35,964 bases of DNA from an uncultured Clostridia bacterium (GCA_947631835.1 CANRMW010000004.1:1-35964), one strand, 5' to 3'; shown: positions 24,308-32,020, numbered from the stretch's first letter. A program made the numbers and translations. Notes: generated by a model not told the origin, from the letters alone.

Positions 24308-24631
24308 GGCCAAAGGCCGATTCGTCGCGGTGGTCGTTCGCTCCGCGAACTTCGCCTGTGCACCTGGGAAACTTTCCCCCGCGCTGTGATCCGGCTCCGT
24401 TTGGTCAGCCCGCTCCCGTCCTCCGCGAACCAAAATAGGGCAAACGTCAAAAGTTTCGCCCGCCTTTCCAAAGGCCGCAGGGGTCGAGGGGGCAAAGCCC
24501 CTTGGGCGCGGCTCGCAAGCCGCGAAATCCTTTTCGTTCATAAGCGCAGGAAGGTCGGCGAAATCAGCCCGGTGGGCTGTTTCGCCGCAGGGAACCCTCG
24601 CCGGGGGTTCCCTTTCGGGCGTTTCCGCCCC
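24308..24631. repeat. 324-bp hairpin-chain repeat, unit 1
   Basis: The unit runs from one GGCCaaaGGCC to the next. Perfect or near-perfect inverted repeats follow one another: 24308-24318; GTTCGC/GCGAAC 24336-24350; GCCTTT/AAAGGC 24462-24475; GGGGC/GCCCC 24489-24501; CGCGGCT/AGCCGCG 24507-24524; a 14-bp stem with a three-base loop and one bulge at 24556-24587; AGGGAACCC/GGGTTCCCT 24589-24613; GGGCG/CGCCC 24617-24630. No coding gene is credible here. Confidence 0.85.
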
Positions 24632-24955
24632 GGCCAAAGGCCGTTTTGTCGCGTTGGGCGTTCGCTCCGCGAACTTCGCCAGCATTTTCGGGAAGCGTTG
24701 CCCCGCGTCATAAACCGGACTGGTTCGGTAAATTCGCTCCCGTCCTCCGCGAACCAGCGCAGCGCGAACGGCAAAAGTTTCGCCCGCCTTTTCAAAGGCG
24801 GTAGGGCTCCAAGGGGCAAAGCCCCTTGGGCGCGGCTCGCAAGCCGCGAAACCCTTATCCTCCATAAGCGCAGGAGGGTCGGCGAAATCAGCCCGGTGGG
24901 CTGTTTCGCCGTAGGGAACCCTCGCCGGGGGTTCCCTTTCGAGCGTCTCCGCCCC
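24632..24955. repeat. 324-bp hairpin-chain repeat, unit 2
   Basis: The second full copy has exactly the same length as unit 1. It keeps GGCCaaaGGCC (24632-24642), GTTCGC/GCGAAC (24660-24674), GGGGC/GCCCC, GCGGCT/AGCCGC and the long stem at 24880-24911. Some sequence between hairpins has diverged, and one stem has shifted to CGCCTTT/AAAGGCG. The multiple-of-three period keeps a meaningless minus-strand frame open through the array. Confidence 0.85.
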
Positions 24956-25190
24956 GGCCAAAGGCCGATTCGTCGCGACGGTCGTTCGCTCCGCGAACTT
25001 TGCCTGTGCATCTGGGAAACTTTCCCCCGCGCCAGAGGCAAAACCTCTTTCGTCGCGTTGGTCGCGTGTGCGTGAACGCACGACGCTTCGCCGGAATTTC
25101 CAGTGTGCTTTCCCCCGCGCTATGACCCGACTCCGTTTGGTCAGCCCGCCTCCGCTCTCTTCGAGCCAGAGTAGGGCAAACGAAACGGGC
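24956..25190. repeat. truncated units 3 and 4 of the hairpin-chain array
   Basis: Unit 3 keeps about 75 bp (GGCCaaaGGCC 24956-24966, GTTCGC/GCGAAC 24984-24998). Unit 4 begins near 25031 and carries different bases that still pair: AGAGG/CCTCT (25034-25048) where GGCC/GGCC stands in the others, and GTGCGT/ACGCAC (25068-25081) where GTTCGC/GCGAAC stands. The rest (25100-25190) resembles bases 24375-24447 of unit 1. Confidence 0.7.
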
Positions 25191-25203
25191 TCCGCCCCTC
25201 GGC

Positions 25204-25271
25204 AGCATGAAAGCAAAATTTCAATTTATCATGCTAAAGGTGTTGACAGCGCATGCATTTTGCCTTATAAT
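25204..25271 (+). promoter_or_regulatory. promoter of the potABCD operon
   Basis: TTGACA (25243-25248), 17 bases, TATAAT (25266-25271), perfect consensus. An inverted repeat AGCATGA (25204-25210) / TCATGCT (25229-25235) lies just upstream and may bind a regulator or be part of a terminator. The 5' leader is about 95 bases. Confidence 0.85.
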
Positions 25272-25371
25272 CGTATCCAAACGAATCCTACACCGTTTTG
25301 GTAGAGAATCACAAACCGCCGAGACGGGACGCAATAAAAAATCTCCGAAAGCGAGGAATCAACCCCGGAAA

Positions 25372-26340
25372 ATGGACGCAATTTTGGAGCTTTCCGACAT
25401 CCACAAATCCTTTGGCGCGACCAAGGTTTTGAACGGCATCGATCTCGTCGCAGAGCGCGGCGAGTTCATCACGCTGCTGGGCTCCTCCGGCTGCGGCAAA
25501 ACGACGACGCTCCGGATCATCTCTGGCCTCGAGACCCCGGACAGCGGCCGCGTGATCCTGGAGGGCGTGGACGTCACCGACGCCGAGCCGAACAAGCGCG
25601 GCGTACACACGGTCTTCCAGAGCTACGCGCTTTTCCCGCACATGAACGTGGAATCGAACATCGGGTACAGCCTGCGGCTGAAGGGCATGAAGCGGGCGGA
25701 GATCAAGGCGAAGGTCAAGGAGATGCTGGAGCTCGTGCAGCTCCCGGGCTTTGAGGGCAGGATGCCCGGCGAGCTTTCCGGCGGGCAGCGGCAGCGCGTC
25801 GCGATCGCCCGGAGCGTCGTGGATTCCCCGCGCGTGCTCCTTCTCGACGAGCCGCTCGGCGCGCTCGATCTGCAGCTTCGCCGCGCGATGCAGGTGGAGC
25901 TCAAGCGTCTGCAGAAAAAGCTGGGCATCACGTTCATCTATATCACGCACGACCAGGAGGAGGCCCTCAATATGTCGGACCGCATCGCCGTCATGCGCAA
26001 TGGCCTTTTCGAGCAGGTCGGCACGCCCGGCGACGTCTATGACCGGCCGAAGACCGCTTACGTCGCGCGGTTCGTGGGCTCCGCGAACATCATCGTGCGC
26101 GGCGGGAAGACACTCGCCGTGCGCAGCGAATATCTCGAACTCGAAAAGGACGCCGCAGGGTATATGCCGGGCGTCGTGAAGGAAAAATCGTTCTCCGGCG
26201 GGATGCTCCGCATTGCGGTCGAGACCGAAGCCGGCGAGCTCGTCGCGAGCCGCCACGGCATCGATTCTCCGCTCGCCCCGGGCGACGCGGTGGGCGTTTC
26301 GTGGGAACCGCAGAACGCCGTGGAGGTGGAGCCGGAATGA
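25372..26340 (+). CDS. potA: spermidine/putrescine ABC transporter ATP-binding protein
   Basis: A 322-residue ATPase that drives the polyamine importer from the cytoplasmic side. Walker A is GSSGCGKTT (37-45), the signature LSGGQRQRVAIAR (135-147), and Walker B LLLDEP (156-161), followed by the switch histidine in YITHDQEE. The C-terminal part (about 240-322) is the TOBE-type regulatory domain, shorter than in E. coli PotA (378). GVHTVFQSYALFPHM is typical of PotA. It is first in a potABCD operon; its stop overlaps potB (ATGA). Confidence 0.93.
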   Translation: MDAILELSDIHKSFGATKVLNGIDLVAERGEFITLLGSSGCGKTTTLRIISGLETPDSGRVILEGVDVTDAEPNKRGVHTVFQSYALFPHMNVESNIGYSLRLKGMKRAEIKAKVKEMLELVQLPGFEGRMPGELSGGQRQRVAIARSVVDSPRVLLLDEPLGALDLQLRRAMQVELKRLQKKLGITFIYITHDQEEALNMSDRIAVMRNGLFEQVGTPGDVYDRPKTAYVARFVGSANIIVRGGKTLAVRSEYLELEKDAAGYMPGVVKEKSFSGGMLRIAVETEAGELVASRHGIDSPLAPGDAVGVSWEPQNAVEVEPE

Positions 26341-27197
26341 AGCCGAAACGCCGCTTTCGATCCGAAACGCTGATGCTCGTCCCGCTCTACGTCTTCACGC
26401 TGGTCTTCGTGCTGGGGCCGCTCGTCTACATGGTGATCCTCAGCTTTCTCCAGCGCGCGGAGACATGGGGCGTGACGAACGAATTTACCGTGCAGAATTA
26501 CGCGGGCATCCTCGAACCGGTGTACCTCAACACCTTTGTGGAGTCCTTCAAGCTCGCGACGCTCTCGACGCTGCTCATCATCCTGCTCGGCTACCCGTTC
26601 GGGTACTTCATGGCGAAGCTCTCGCAGAAGTGGAAGGGCCGCATGATGATGCTCCTGATGATCCCCTTCTGGACCAGCTCGCTGATCCGTCTCTACGGCT
26701 GGATCATCATCTTCCGCGCGAACGGCATCCTCGACAAGATCCTGATGGGCCTCGGCATCACCGACGCGCCCCTGAAGCTGCTCTACACCTACCCGGCGGT
26801 CGTCGTCGGCATGATCTACGCGCTGCTCCCCTTCATGATCTTTTCGGTCTATTCGAGCGCGGAGAAGATGGACTGGAGCCTCGTGGAGGCCGCGCGCGAC
26901 CTCGGCGCGTCGCGCATCCGGGCGTTCCTCACCGTGACGCTGAAAATGACGCTCCCGGGCCTGCTCTCCGGCGTGATCCTGACGTTCGTCCCCTCGATGG
27001 GCCTGTTCTTCATCGCGGACATCCTCGGCGGCAACAAGGTGGTGCTCGTCGGCAGCCTGATCCAGGACCAGCTCATGAAGGCGCACAACTGGCCGTTCGC
27101 GGCGGCGCTCTCCGTAATCCTGACGCTCCTGACGAGCCTTCTGATCGTGCTGTACCGCAGGCTTGCGGGCGTCAAGGACCTCGAGGGTCTGGTGTGA
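26337..27197 (+). CDS. potB: spermidine/putrescine ABC transporter permease PotB
   Basis: A 286-residue permease with six hydrophobic segments. The EAA loop reads EAARDLGASRIRAF, and SLIRLYGWIIIFRANG near residue 116 is typical of PotB. The ATG overlaps the potA stop by four bases, showing translational coupling. It forms the channel with PotC. Confidence 0.93.
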   Translation: MKPKRRFRSETLMLVPLYVFTLVFVLGPLVYMVILSFLQRAETWGVTNEFTVQNYAGILEPVYLNTFVESFKLATLSTLLIILLGYPFGYFMAKLSQKWKGRMMMLLMIPFWTSSLIRLYGWIIIFRANGILDKILMGLGITDAPLKLLYTYPAVVVGMIYALLPFMIFSVYSSAEKMDWSLVEAARDLGASRIRAFLTVTLKMTLPGLLSGVILTFVPSMGLFFIADILGGNKVVLVGSLIQDQLMKAHNWPFAAALSVILTLLTSLLIVLYRRLAGVKDLEGLV

Positions 27198-27207
27198 GGA
27201 GGCCGCT

Positions 27208-28023
27208 ATGAAAAACAAAACCGTTCTCCCGAATGTTTACCTCGCGGTCCTCATGATCCTGATGTATGTGCCGATCGTGCTGGTCATCATTTTCTCGTTC
27301 AACGAAAACAAGCTCTCCGTGCGCTGGGACGGCTTTTCATGGCGCTGGTATGAGGCGCTGTTCGCGGACCGCGCCATGTTCGAATCGCTCGTCAACTCGC
27401 TGATCCTCGGCGGCTCCGCGTCGCTCGCGGCGGCCGTCATCGGGACGCTCGGGGCCGTGGGCAGCTCGAAGGTGAAGCTCCCCGGCAAAGACGCGGTCGA
27501 GTATCTTTCGACGCTCCCCATGATGATCCCCGAGATCATCCTCGGCATGGTGTTCATGGTGTTCTTCTCGCTGATCGGCCTGCCGTTCGGCATGATGACG
27601 CTCATCATCGCCCACACGGCGTTCTGCATCCCCTACGTCTTCATGCTCGTGCGGGCGCGGCTCGTCGGCATGGATAAGAGCCTCGAGGAGGCCGCGCTCG
27701 ACCTCGGCGCGTCGAAGATCTACGCGTTCTTCACGGTCGTCCTGCCGCTGATCGCCCCGGCGATTCTCTCCGGGATGCTGCTCTCCTTCGCGATGAGCTT
27801 CGACGACGTGATCATCAGCATGTTCGTCACGGGCGTGGATTCCAACACGCTGCCGCTGCGCGTCTACTCCCAGATCAAGACCGGCGTGACGCCGGAGATC
27901 AACGCGCTGTGCACGCTGATCCTCCTCGTCACCGTGCTCATCCTCGCGCTCGCTGCGGTCCTCTCGCGGATCGGGCGCGGCAAAAAAGAACCGGAGCAGG
28001 CCGCCGAGATCGAAGCGCGCTGA
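27208..28023 (+). CDS. potC: spermidine/putrescine ABC transporter permease PotC
   Basis: A 271-residue permease with six membrane segments and the EAA loop EEAALDLGASKIYAF. FSFNENKLSVRWDGFSWRWY near residue 30 and SFAMSFDDVIISMFVTG near 195 are typical of PotC. GAGGAGG lies six bases before the ATG, ten bases after the potB stop. The last about 30 codons and the following about 140 bases are duplicated downstream (28163-28394). Confidence 0.93.
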   Translation: MKNKTVLPNVYLAVLMILMYVPIVLVIIFSFNENKLSVRWDGFSWRWYEALFADRAMFESLVNSLILGGSASLAAAVIGTLGAVGSSKVKLPGKDAVEYLSTLPMMIPEIILGMVFMVFFSLIGLPFGMMTLIIAHTAFCIPYVFMLVRARLVGMDKSLEEAALDLGASKIYAFFTVVLPLIAPAILSGMLLSFAMSFDDVIISMFVTGVDSNTLPLRVYSQIKTGVTPEINALCTLILLVTVLILALAAVLSRIGRGKKEPEQAAEIEAR

Positions 28024-28162
28024 ACAGACAGAAAGGCCGCTCTCCCCAAGAGCACGGAAATTAGTCCCCTTCGCGCCGGGCGCGGAGCTTCCCCGGTCCG
28101 CGCTGCAAAACAGAATCGCCGCGGGAAACCGCTGTCGAGATAAATCCCCATTTTTCATTCCC
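27934..28162 (+). repeat. tandem duplication, copy 1 (potC end plus intergenic segment)
   Basis: This copy runs from GTGCTCATCCTCGCG inside potC to about 28162. The intergenic part (28031-28162) contains GCTCTCCCCAAGAGC and a GC-rich stretch ending AAATCCCCATTTTTCAT. Confidence 0.85.
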
Positions 28163-28255
28163 GTGCGCATCCTCGCGCTCGCCGTGGTCCTCTCGCGGAT
28201 CGGGCGCGGCAAAAAAGAGCCGGAGCAGACCGCCGCCGAGATCGAAAACCGCTGA
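28163..28255 (+). pseudogene. duplicated remnant of the potC 3' end
   Basis: Thirty codons in frame, ending in TGA, repeat the PotC C-terminus (VLSRIGRGKKEPEQ) with several changes and one extra codon. It has no ribosome site and no upstream gene body, so it is a fragment left by the tandem duplication. Confidence 0.8.
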
Positions 28256-28394
28256 CCGGATAGAAAGCCCGCTCTCCCCAAGAGCACGGAAATTAGTCCC
28301 CTTCGCGCCGGGCGCGGGGCTTCCCCCGTCCGCGCTGCAAAACAGAATCGCCGCGGGAAACCGCTGTCGAGATAAATCCCCATTTTTCATCCCC
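28163..28394 (+). repeat. tandem duplication, copy 2
   Basis: This copy follows directly after copy 1 with a period of 229 bp, plus a three-base insertion. By eye the intergenic part (28263-28394) differs from copy 1 at only about four positions in the first 125 bases, fewer than the coding part does. Confidence 0.85.
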
Positions 28395-28412
28395 GAAAGG
28401 AAGGAATAAGAA

Positions 28413-29624
28413 TTGAAAAAGATCATCGCACTCCTGCTTGTCCTTGCACTCGCACTCTCGCTTGCAGCGTGCTCCGGTTCCGCCGGAAGCAGCAGCACGA
28501 ACCCGGCGACTGTCACCGGCAACACCGGCCCTGCGGAGGACAGCGCGGAAGCGGAAGGCACGAACCCCGCGGATTCCGAAGAAGACGAGGGCGGCGTGAA
28601 CCCCGCCACCGTCACCGGCAACACCGGTCCCGAGGGCAACACCGAGACGGAGCTCGTCCTTTACACATGGGAGGCCATGTTCCCGCAGGAGGTCCTCGAC
28701 GCGTTCGAGGCAGACACCGGCATCAAGGTGAACTATGTGAACTTCGACTACGACGAGACGATGCTCGCCCGCCTCGAGGAGGAAGAGGGCGGCGCTTATG
28801 ACGTCGTGATCGCCGACGACTACATCATCGAGACGGCGGTCAAGGAAGGCCTTGTCGCGGAGCTCGACAAGGAAAAGCTCCCGTCGTTCGGCAACATCGA
28901 CCCGTTCTACCAGGGCTGGTTCTACGACCCCGACGACCTCTACACCGTCCCCTACGGCGCGGGCGTGCAGACGATCGTCTATGACCCGGCGCTCACCGAT
29001 GTGGAGATCGACGGGTATGAGGACCTCTGGGACGAATCCCTGCGCGACAGCATCGGCATCACGGCGAACTACCGCGTGATCGACGGCATGGCGCTGAAGG
29101 TCCTCGGCGAGAGCATGAACACCAGCGACGTCGCGAAGATCGAAGAGGCCGGCGAAAAGCTCAACGCGCTCGCCCCGAACATCCGCCTCATCAAGGACGA
29201 CCGCCTCGAGGAGGACTTGCTCTCCGGCGAGATCAGCGCGGGCATCATGTACACCTCGCAGGTCACCTCTGCGATGATGCAGAACCCGGATCTCAAGGTC
29301 GTCTACCCGAAGGAGGGCATCGGCTTCGGCATCATGGGGATGTTCATCCCCTCTGCCGCGCCGCACGCGAACGCCGCGTACAAATTCCTCGAATACATCC
29401 TGCAGCCGGAAGTGGCCGCGCAGTGCTTTGAGTACATCGGCTATTACAGCACGAACAAGGCCGCGAACGAGTTCATCAGCGACGAGTACAAGGGCTTTTT
29501 GACGCTGCCCGAGGACATCGACCTCGAAAACGCCGAGATCCTCGAGAACATCTCCAACGACGCGCTCGACGCGCACAACCTCGTCTGGGAGACGTTCCGC
29601 GCGGCGACCGGCGCCGGGGAATAA
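28413..29624 (+). CDS. potD: spermidine/putrescine-binding lipoprotein PotD
   Basis: A 403-residue extracellular polyamine-binding lipoprotein. The signal peptide MKKIIALLLVLALALSLAAC gives the lipid-anchored C20. The tether (residues 21-75) is Ser/Thr/Glu-rich and repeats NPATVTGNTGP twice. The binding domain begins LVLYTWEAMFPQEVLDAFE and includes VPYGAGVQTIVYD, the PotD pattern. The start is TTG 28413 with AAGGAAGGA about nine bases upstream. The 389-bp gap after potC is filled by the tandem duplication. Confidence 0.93.
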   Translation: MKKIIALLLVLALALSLAACSGSAGSSSTNPATVTGNTGPAEDSAEAEGTNPADSEEDEGGVNPATVTGNTGPEGNTETELVLYTWEAMFPQEVLDAFEADTGIKVNYVNFDYDETMLARLEEEEGGAYDVVIADDYIIETAVKEGLVAELDKEKLPSFGNIDPFYQGWFYDPDDLYTVPYGAGVQTIVYDPALTDVEIDGYEDLWDESLRDSIGITANYRVIDGMALKVLGESMNTSDVAKIEEAGEKLNALAPNIRLIKDDRLEEDLLSGEISAGIMYTSQVTSAMMQNPDLKVVYPKEGIGFGIMGMFIPSAAPHANAAYKFLEYILQPEVAAQCFEYIGYYSTNKAANEFISDEYKGFLTLPEDIDLENAEILENISNDALDAHNLVWETFRAATGAGE

Positions 29625-29696
29625 AACCCGAAAAACGCGAAATTCTAAAAGGAACCGATCCAAATCAAAGATTCTTTTGAAAGGAGCCGATACGAC

Positions 29697-29906
29697 ATGG
29701 AGATCACAAAGCAGACCACGATGGGCGAAATGCTCAACTACGACCGGGGGATCGCGTATATCCTGATGCAGTGCGGGATGCACTGTGTCGGCTGCCCGTC
29801 CTCGATCCACGAGTCTCTGGAGGAAGCGTGCATGGTCCACGGCCTCGACGCTGACGCGGTCTACGCGAAGATCCAGGAGTACCTCGCGGAAAAAGCGGCA
29901 AAGTAA
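29697..29906 (+). CDS. DUF1858 domain protein
   Basis: A 69-residue protein with the DUF1858 pattern: TTMGEMLNYDRGIAYILMQCGMHC then VGCP, giving cysteines C26, C30 and C33. The family is linked with thiol or redox chemistry and also occurs next to hybrid-cluster proteins; its exact role is not known. AAAGGAG lies about 11 bases before the ATG. It follows potD by 72 bp and is closed by a terminator, so it is probably the last gene of the pot operon. Confidence 0.85.
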   Translation: MEITKQTTMGEMLNYDRGIAYILMQCGMHCVGCPSSIHESLEEACMVHGLDADAVYAKIQEYLAEKAAK

Positions 29907-29919
29907 AAACCGGTACCTT

Positions 29920-29952
29920 AAAACGGCTCTCCCCTTTCGGGAGGGCCGTTTG
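29920..29952 (+). terminator. terminator after the pot operon
   Basis: AAACGGC-CTCCC pairs with GGGAG-GCCGTTT (29921-29951). The tail TTTGCC is short. Confidence 0.65.
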
Positions 29953-30027
29953 CCGGTATTCGGCAAAAAAAACAGGAGCCGCCGTCCCGCGGAAAAAAGG
30001 GACGGGCGCTCCGGAAAGAGGATCGGG

Positions 30028-31530
30028 ATGAAAGGAAAAAAGAAGCTGCTCACGGCGCTTTTCGCCGCCGCGCTGCTCGCCGCGCTGGCGGCCTGCGCCG
30101 CAGACCCGGCGTCCGCGCCGAGCGCGCCCGTAAGCGCGCCGGAGGCCCAGCCGGAAAGCGCGTCCGCCGCGCCCGACACGGCGGAGGAAGACTTGCAATC
30201 TCCTGAAAAAGATGATATGATAGAGTCAAATTCAACCCCCCAGAGGAGGCAAAGCGAAATGAGCAAAGGATACTACACGCTGACCCGCGTCACCGACTAC
30301 GGCCCCTATGTCACAAAAGTCATCCTGCCGATGGAAAGCCCCGTGAAGCAGGACGCCGTGACGGCGGACACGTTCTCCGTCTATGTGGAGCGCATGGACG
30401 AAAAGGGCGAAACGCTCCTTCTGCCGAAGAGCTGGATGGCCCAGAACGACAAGGAGCCGAGCTGCGGCTACATCCCCGTAACAGCGGCGTACCCTTCGGA
30501 CCAGCAGGGTGAAAAGCTCGACTGCGGCGAGTACGTCACGCTGGAAACGGCTTACGGCCCGCTCTGCCAGCTCTCGTCCTGCATTTCCGCGCCAGAGGGC
30601 CTCAACGTCTATGTGAAGATGCGGTACACCGTCACGCAGGTCGAAAAACTCGAGACGGAGGACGGCCCGGTGGTCGGCCTGCTCTACAACTACCCGCTCG
30701 GCAACCGCTGCCCGGACGCCGAGGGCTTCCTGCACGGCGTCTCTTCCTACGAGCCGGAGCCGCTGAACTACGGCTATTTCGTCCCCCAGACAAAAGCCGA
30801 TACGGCGCACCCGCTGATCGTCTGGCTGCACGGCGCAGGCGAAGGCGGCGTGGACCCGACCGTCGCGTATACCGGCAACAAAGTCACGGCGTTCGCCTCG
30901 GAAAAGATCCAGTCCCTCTTCGGCGGCGCGTATATCCTCGCCCCGCAGACGAAGACCTTCTGGATGAACGACGGCTCCGGACAGTACGGCACCACGGGCA
31001 AGAGCATCTATGTGGAAGCGCTCAAGGCGTGCATCGACGAGTTCATCGCGAAGAACCCCGGCGTCGATCCGGACCGCGTCTACATCGGCGGCGACAGCAA
31101 CGGCGGATTCATGACGATGCGCATGATCGTGGATTATCCCGATTTCTTCGCGGCGGCCTTCCCGGTCTGCGAGGCGCTCTACGACGCGGTCATTTCCGAC
31201 CAGGACATCGAGAACATCAAGCACCTGCCGATCTGGTTCACGCACGCGAAAAACGACCCGGTCGTAAAGCCCTCCGAGACCGTCGTCCCCACCTACCAGC
31301 GCCTCATCGCCGCCGGCGCGGAAAACGTCCACTTCACCTTCTGGGACAAGATCGTGGACCTGCACGAGGGCTTCACGGACGCGACCGGCAACCCGTTTGA
31401 GTACATCGGCCACTTCGCGTGGATCCCCGTCTACAACGACGACTGCAAGCTCGATTACGACGGCAACCCCGTCGTCGTGGACGGCAAGGAAGTCTCCCTC
31501 CTCGAGTGGCTGAGCCTCCAGTCCCGCTGA
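30028..31530 (+). CDS. lipoprotein esterase with N-terminal Ig-like domain (EstA/PHB depolymerase-like)
   Basis: A 500-residue serine esterase. The leader MKGKKKLLTALFAAALLAAL ends in the lipobox AAC (C23), followed by a Pro/Ser/Ala-rich tether. From residue 78 (MSKGYYTLTR) comes a beta-rich domain like the Ig-like domain of Thermotoga EstA, then an alpha/beta hydrolase domain: oxyanion HGAGEGG, nucleophile S357 in GGDSNGG, D410 in KNDPVV and H446 in LHEGFT. The substrate is probably an acyl or feruloyl ester of plant polysaccharide, which is inference. ATG 30028 has AAAGAGG nine bases upstream. A second start, ATG 30259, has AGAGGAGG and its own promoter inside the frame, so a cytoplasmic form of 423 residues may also be made. 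Confidence 0.82.
   Translation: MKGKKKLLTALFAAALLAALAACAADPASAPSAPVSAPEAQPESASAAPDTAEEDLQSPEKDDMIESNSTPQRRQSEMSKGYYTLTRVTDYGPYVTKVILPMESPVKQDAVTADTFSVYVERMDEKGETLLLPKSWMAQNDKEPSCGYIPVTAAYPSDQQGEKLDCGEYVTLETAYGPLCQLSSCISAPEGLNVYVKMRYTVTQVEKLETEDGPVVGLLYNYPLGNRCPDAEGFLHGVSSYEPEPLNYGYFVPQTKADTAHPLIVWLHGAGEGGVDPTVAYTGNKVTAFASEKIQSLFGGAYILAPQTKTFWMNDGSGQYGTTGKSIYVEALKACIDEFIAKNPGVDPDRVYIGGDSNGGFMTMRMIVDYPDFFAAAFPVCEALYDAVISDQDIENIKHLPIWFTHAKNDPVVKPSETVVPTYQRLIAAGAENVHFTFWDKIVDLHEGFTDATGNPFEYIGHFAWIPVYNDDCKLDYDGNPVVVDGKEVSLLEWLSLQSR
30193..30221 (+). promoter_or_regulatory. promoter inside the esterase leader region
   Basis: TTGCAA (30193-30198), 17 bases, TATGAT (30216-30221). It is followed by AGAGGAGG (30242-30249) and an in-frame ATG at 30259. 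Codon use over this stretch becomes AT-rich compared with both sides. Confidence 0.6.
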
Positions 31531-31532
31531 CC

Positions 31533-31690
31533 CCTACTTTTCTTGAAAGAAAAGTAGGCCGGAGGCCGTTTCGTCGCGACGGTCGTTCGCTCCGCGAACT
31601 TCGCCGGTGCGGCTGAAAAGCGTCTCCCCGCGCCATAAGCTGGGCTTGGTTCGGTAAACTCGCCCTTGCTTTCCGCGAGCCAGTATGGAA
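31533..31690. repeat. second locus of the hairpin-chain repeat family, left part
   Basis: It begins three bases after the esterase stop with a 12-bp perfect palindrome, CCTACTTTTCTT/AAGAAAAGTAGG (31533-31558). Then come GGCCggaGGCC (31557-31567) and GTTCGC/GCGAAC (31585-31599), in the same order as in the array at 24.3 kb. The following about 80 bp resembles unit 2 (TTGGTTCGGTAAACTCGC). Confidence 0.8.
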
Positions 31691-31941
31691 AGACACCATG
31701 CTTTTTTCGGCTCAACCGTTTCATGATCTTTGCCCCGCGGGACTCCCCAAAAACGGGTTGAAGGCTGCCGGTAGAGCGGATTTGACGACAAAGTTCACTC
31801 TGCTGGCGGTTAAGACACGTCGAAGTCTTTTGGGCACCACTGTGGGAAAGAAGGCCCCCTGCTTTCTCCTCGCTAAGAAGCAGATGGACGATTGGCAACG
31901 CCAAGCGTCTCACTTTCTCTTCAGAAAAGCGCGACCTTAAA
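31691..31941. other. lower-GC stretch without a gene
   Basis: About 250 bp between the two repeat-like parts. Base composition drops and no frame with ribosome site or family resemblance is visible. It may be an insertion inside the repeat element or an old gene remnant. Confidence 0.4.
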
Positions 31942-32009
31942 GGGGTCGAGGGGGCGGAGCCCCATCGGTACGGAGCAAAAAGTTTTTGGCGGGTTTTTGA
32001 AAAAACCGC
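31942..32009 (+). repeat. second locus of the hairpin-chain repeat family, right part
   Basis: GGGGTCGAG is followed by GGGGCggaGCCCC (31951-31963), then AAAAAGTTTTTGGCGG and a stem GCGG-TTTTT/AAAAACCGC (31989-32009). The same two modules occur in the 24.3-kb units, but in the opposite order. The last stem ends two bases before the ribosome site of the next gene (AGGAGG, 32011-32016). Confidence 0.7.
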
Positions 32010-32020
32010 AAGGAGGAAAA

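Noticed and set aside
24308-24966. CRISPR array
   Set aside because: The units are 324 bp long and contain no short repeat with unique spacers; no cas genes are present.
24047-25216. A 389-codon minus-strand frame with internally repeated AKFAERT segments
   Set aside because: Its repetition only reflects the 324-bp DNA period, a multiple of three. It runs into ttcA antisense and its sequence follows the DNA hairpins, so I treat it as noncoding.
28293-30266. A 657-codon minus-strand frame opposite potD
   Set aside because: Mirror frame of potD and the esterase leader, crossing the duplication; no family features.
31698-31940. An 80-codon frame in the lower-GC stretch
   Set aside because: No ribosome site and no recognisable pattern; it bridges into the repeat-like part.
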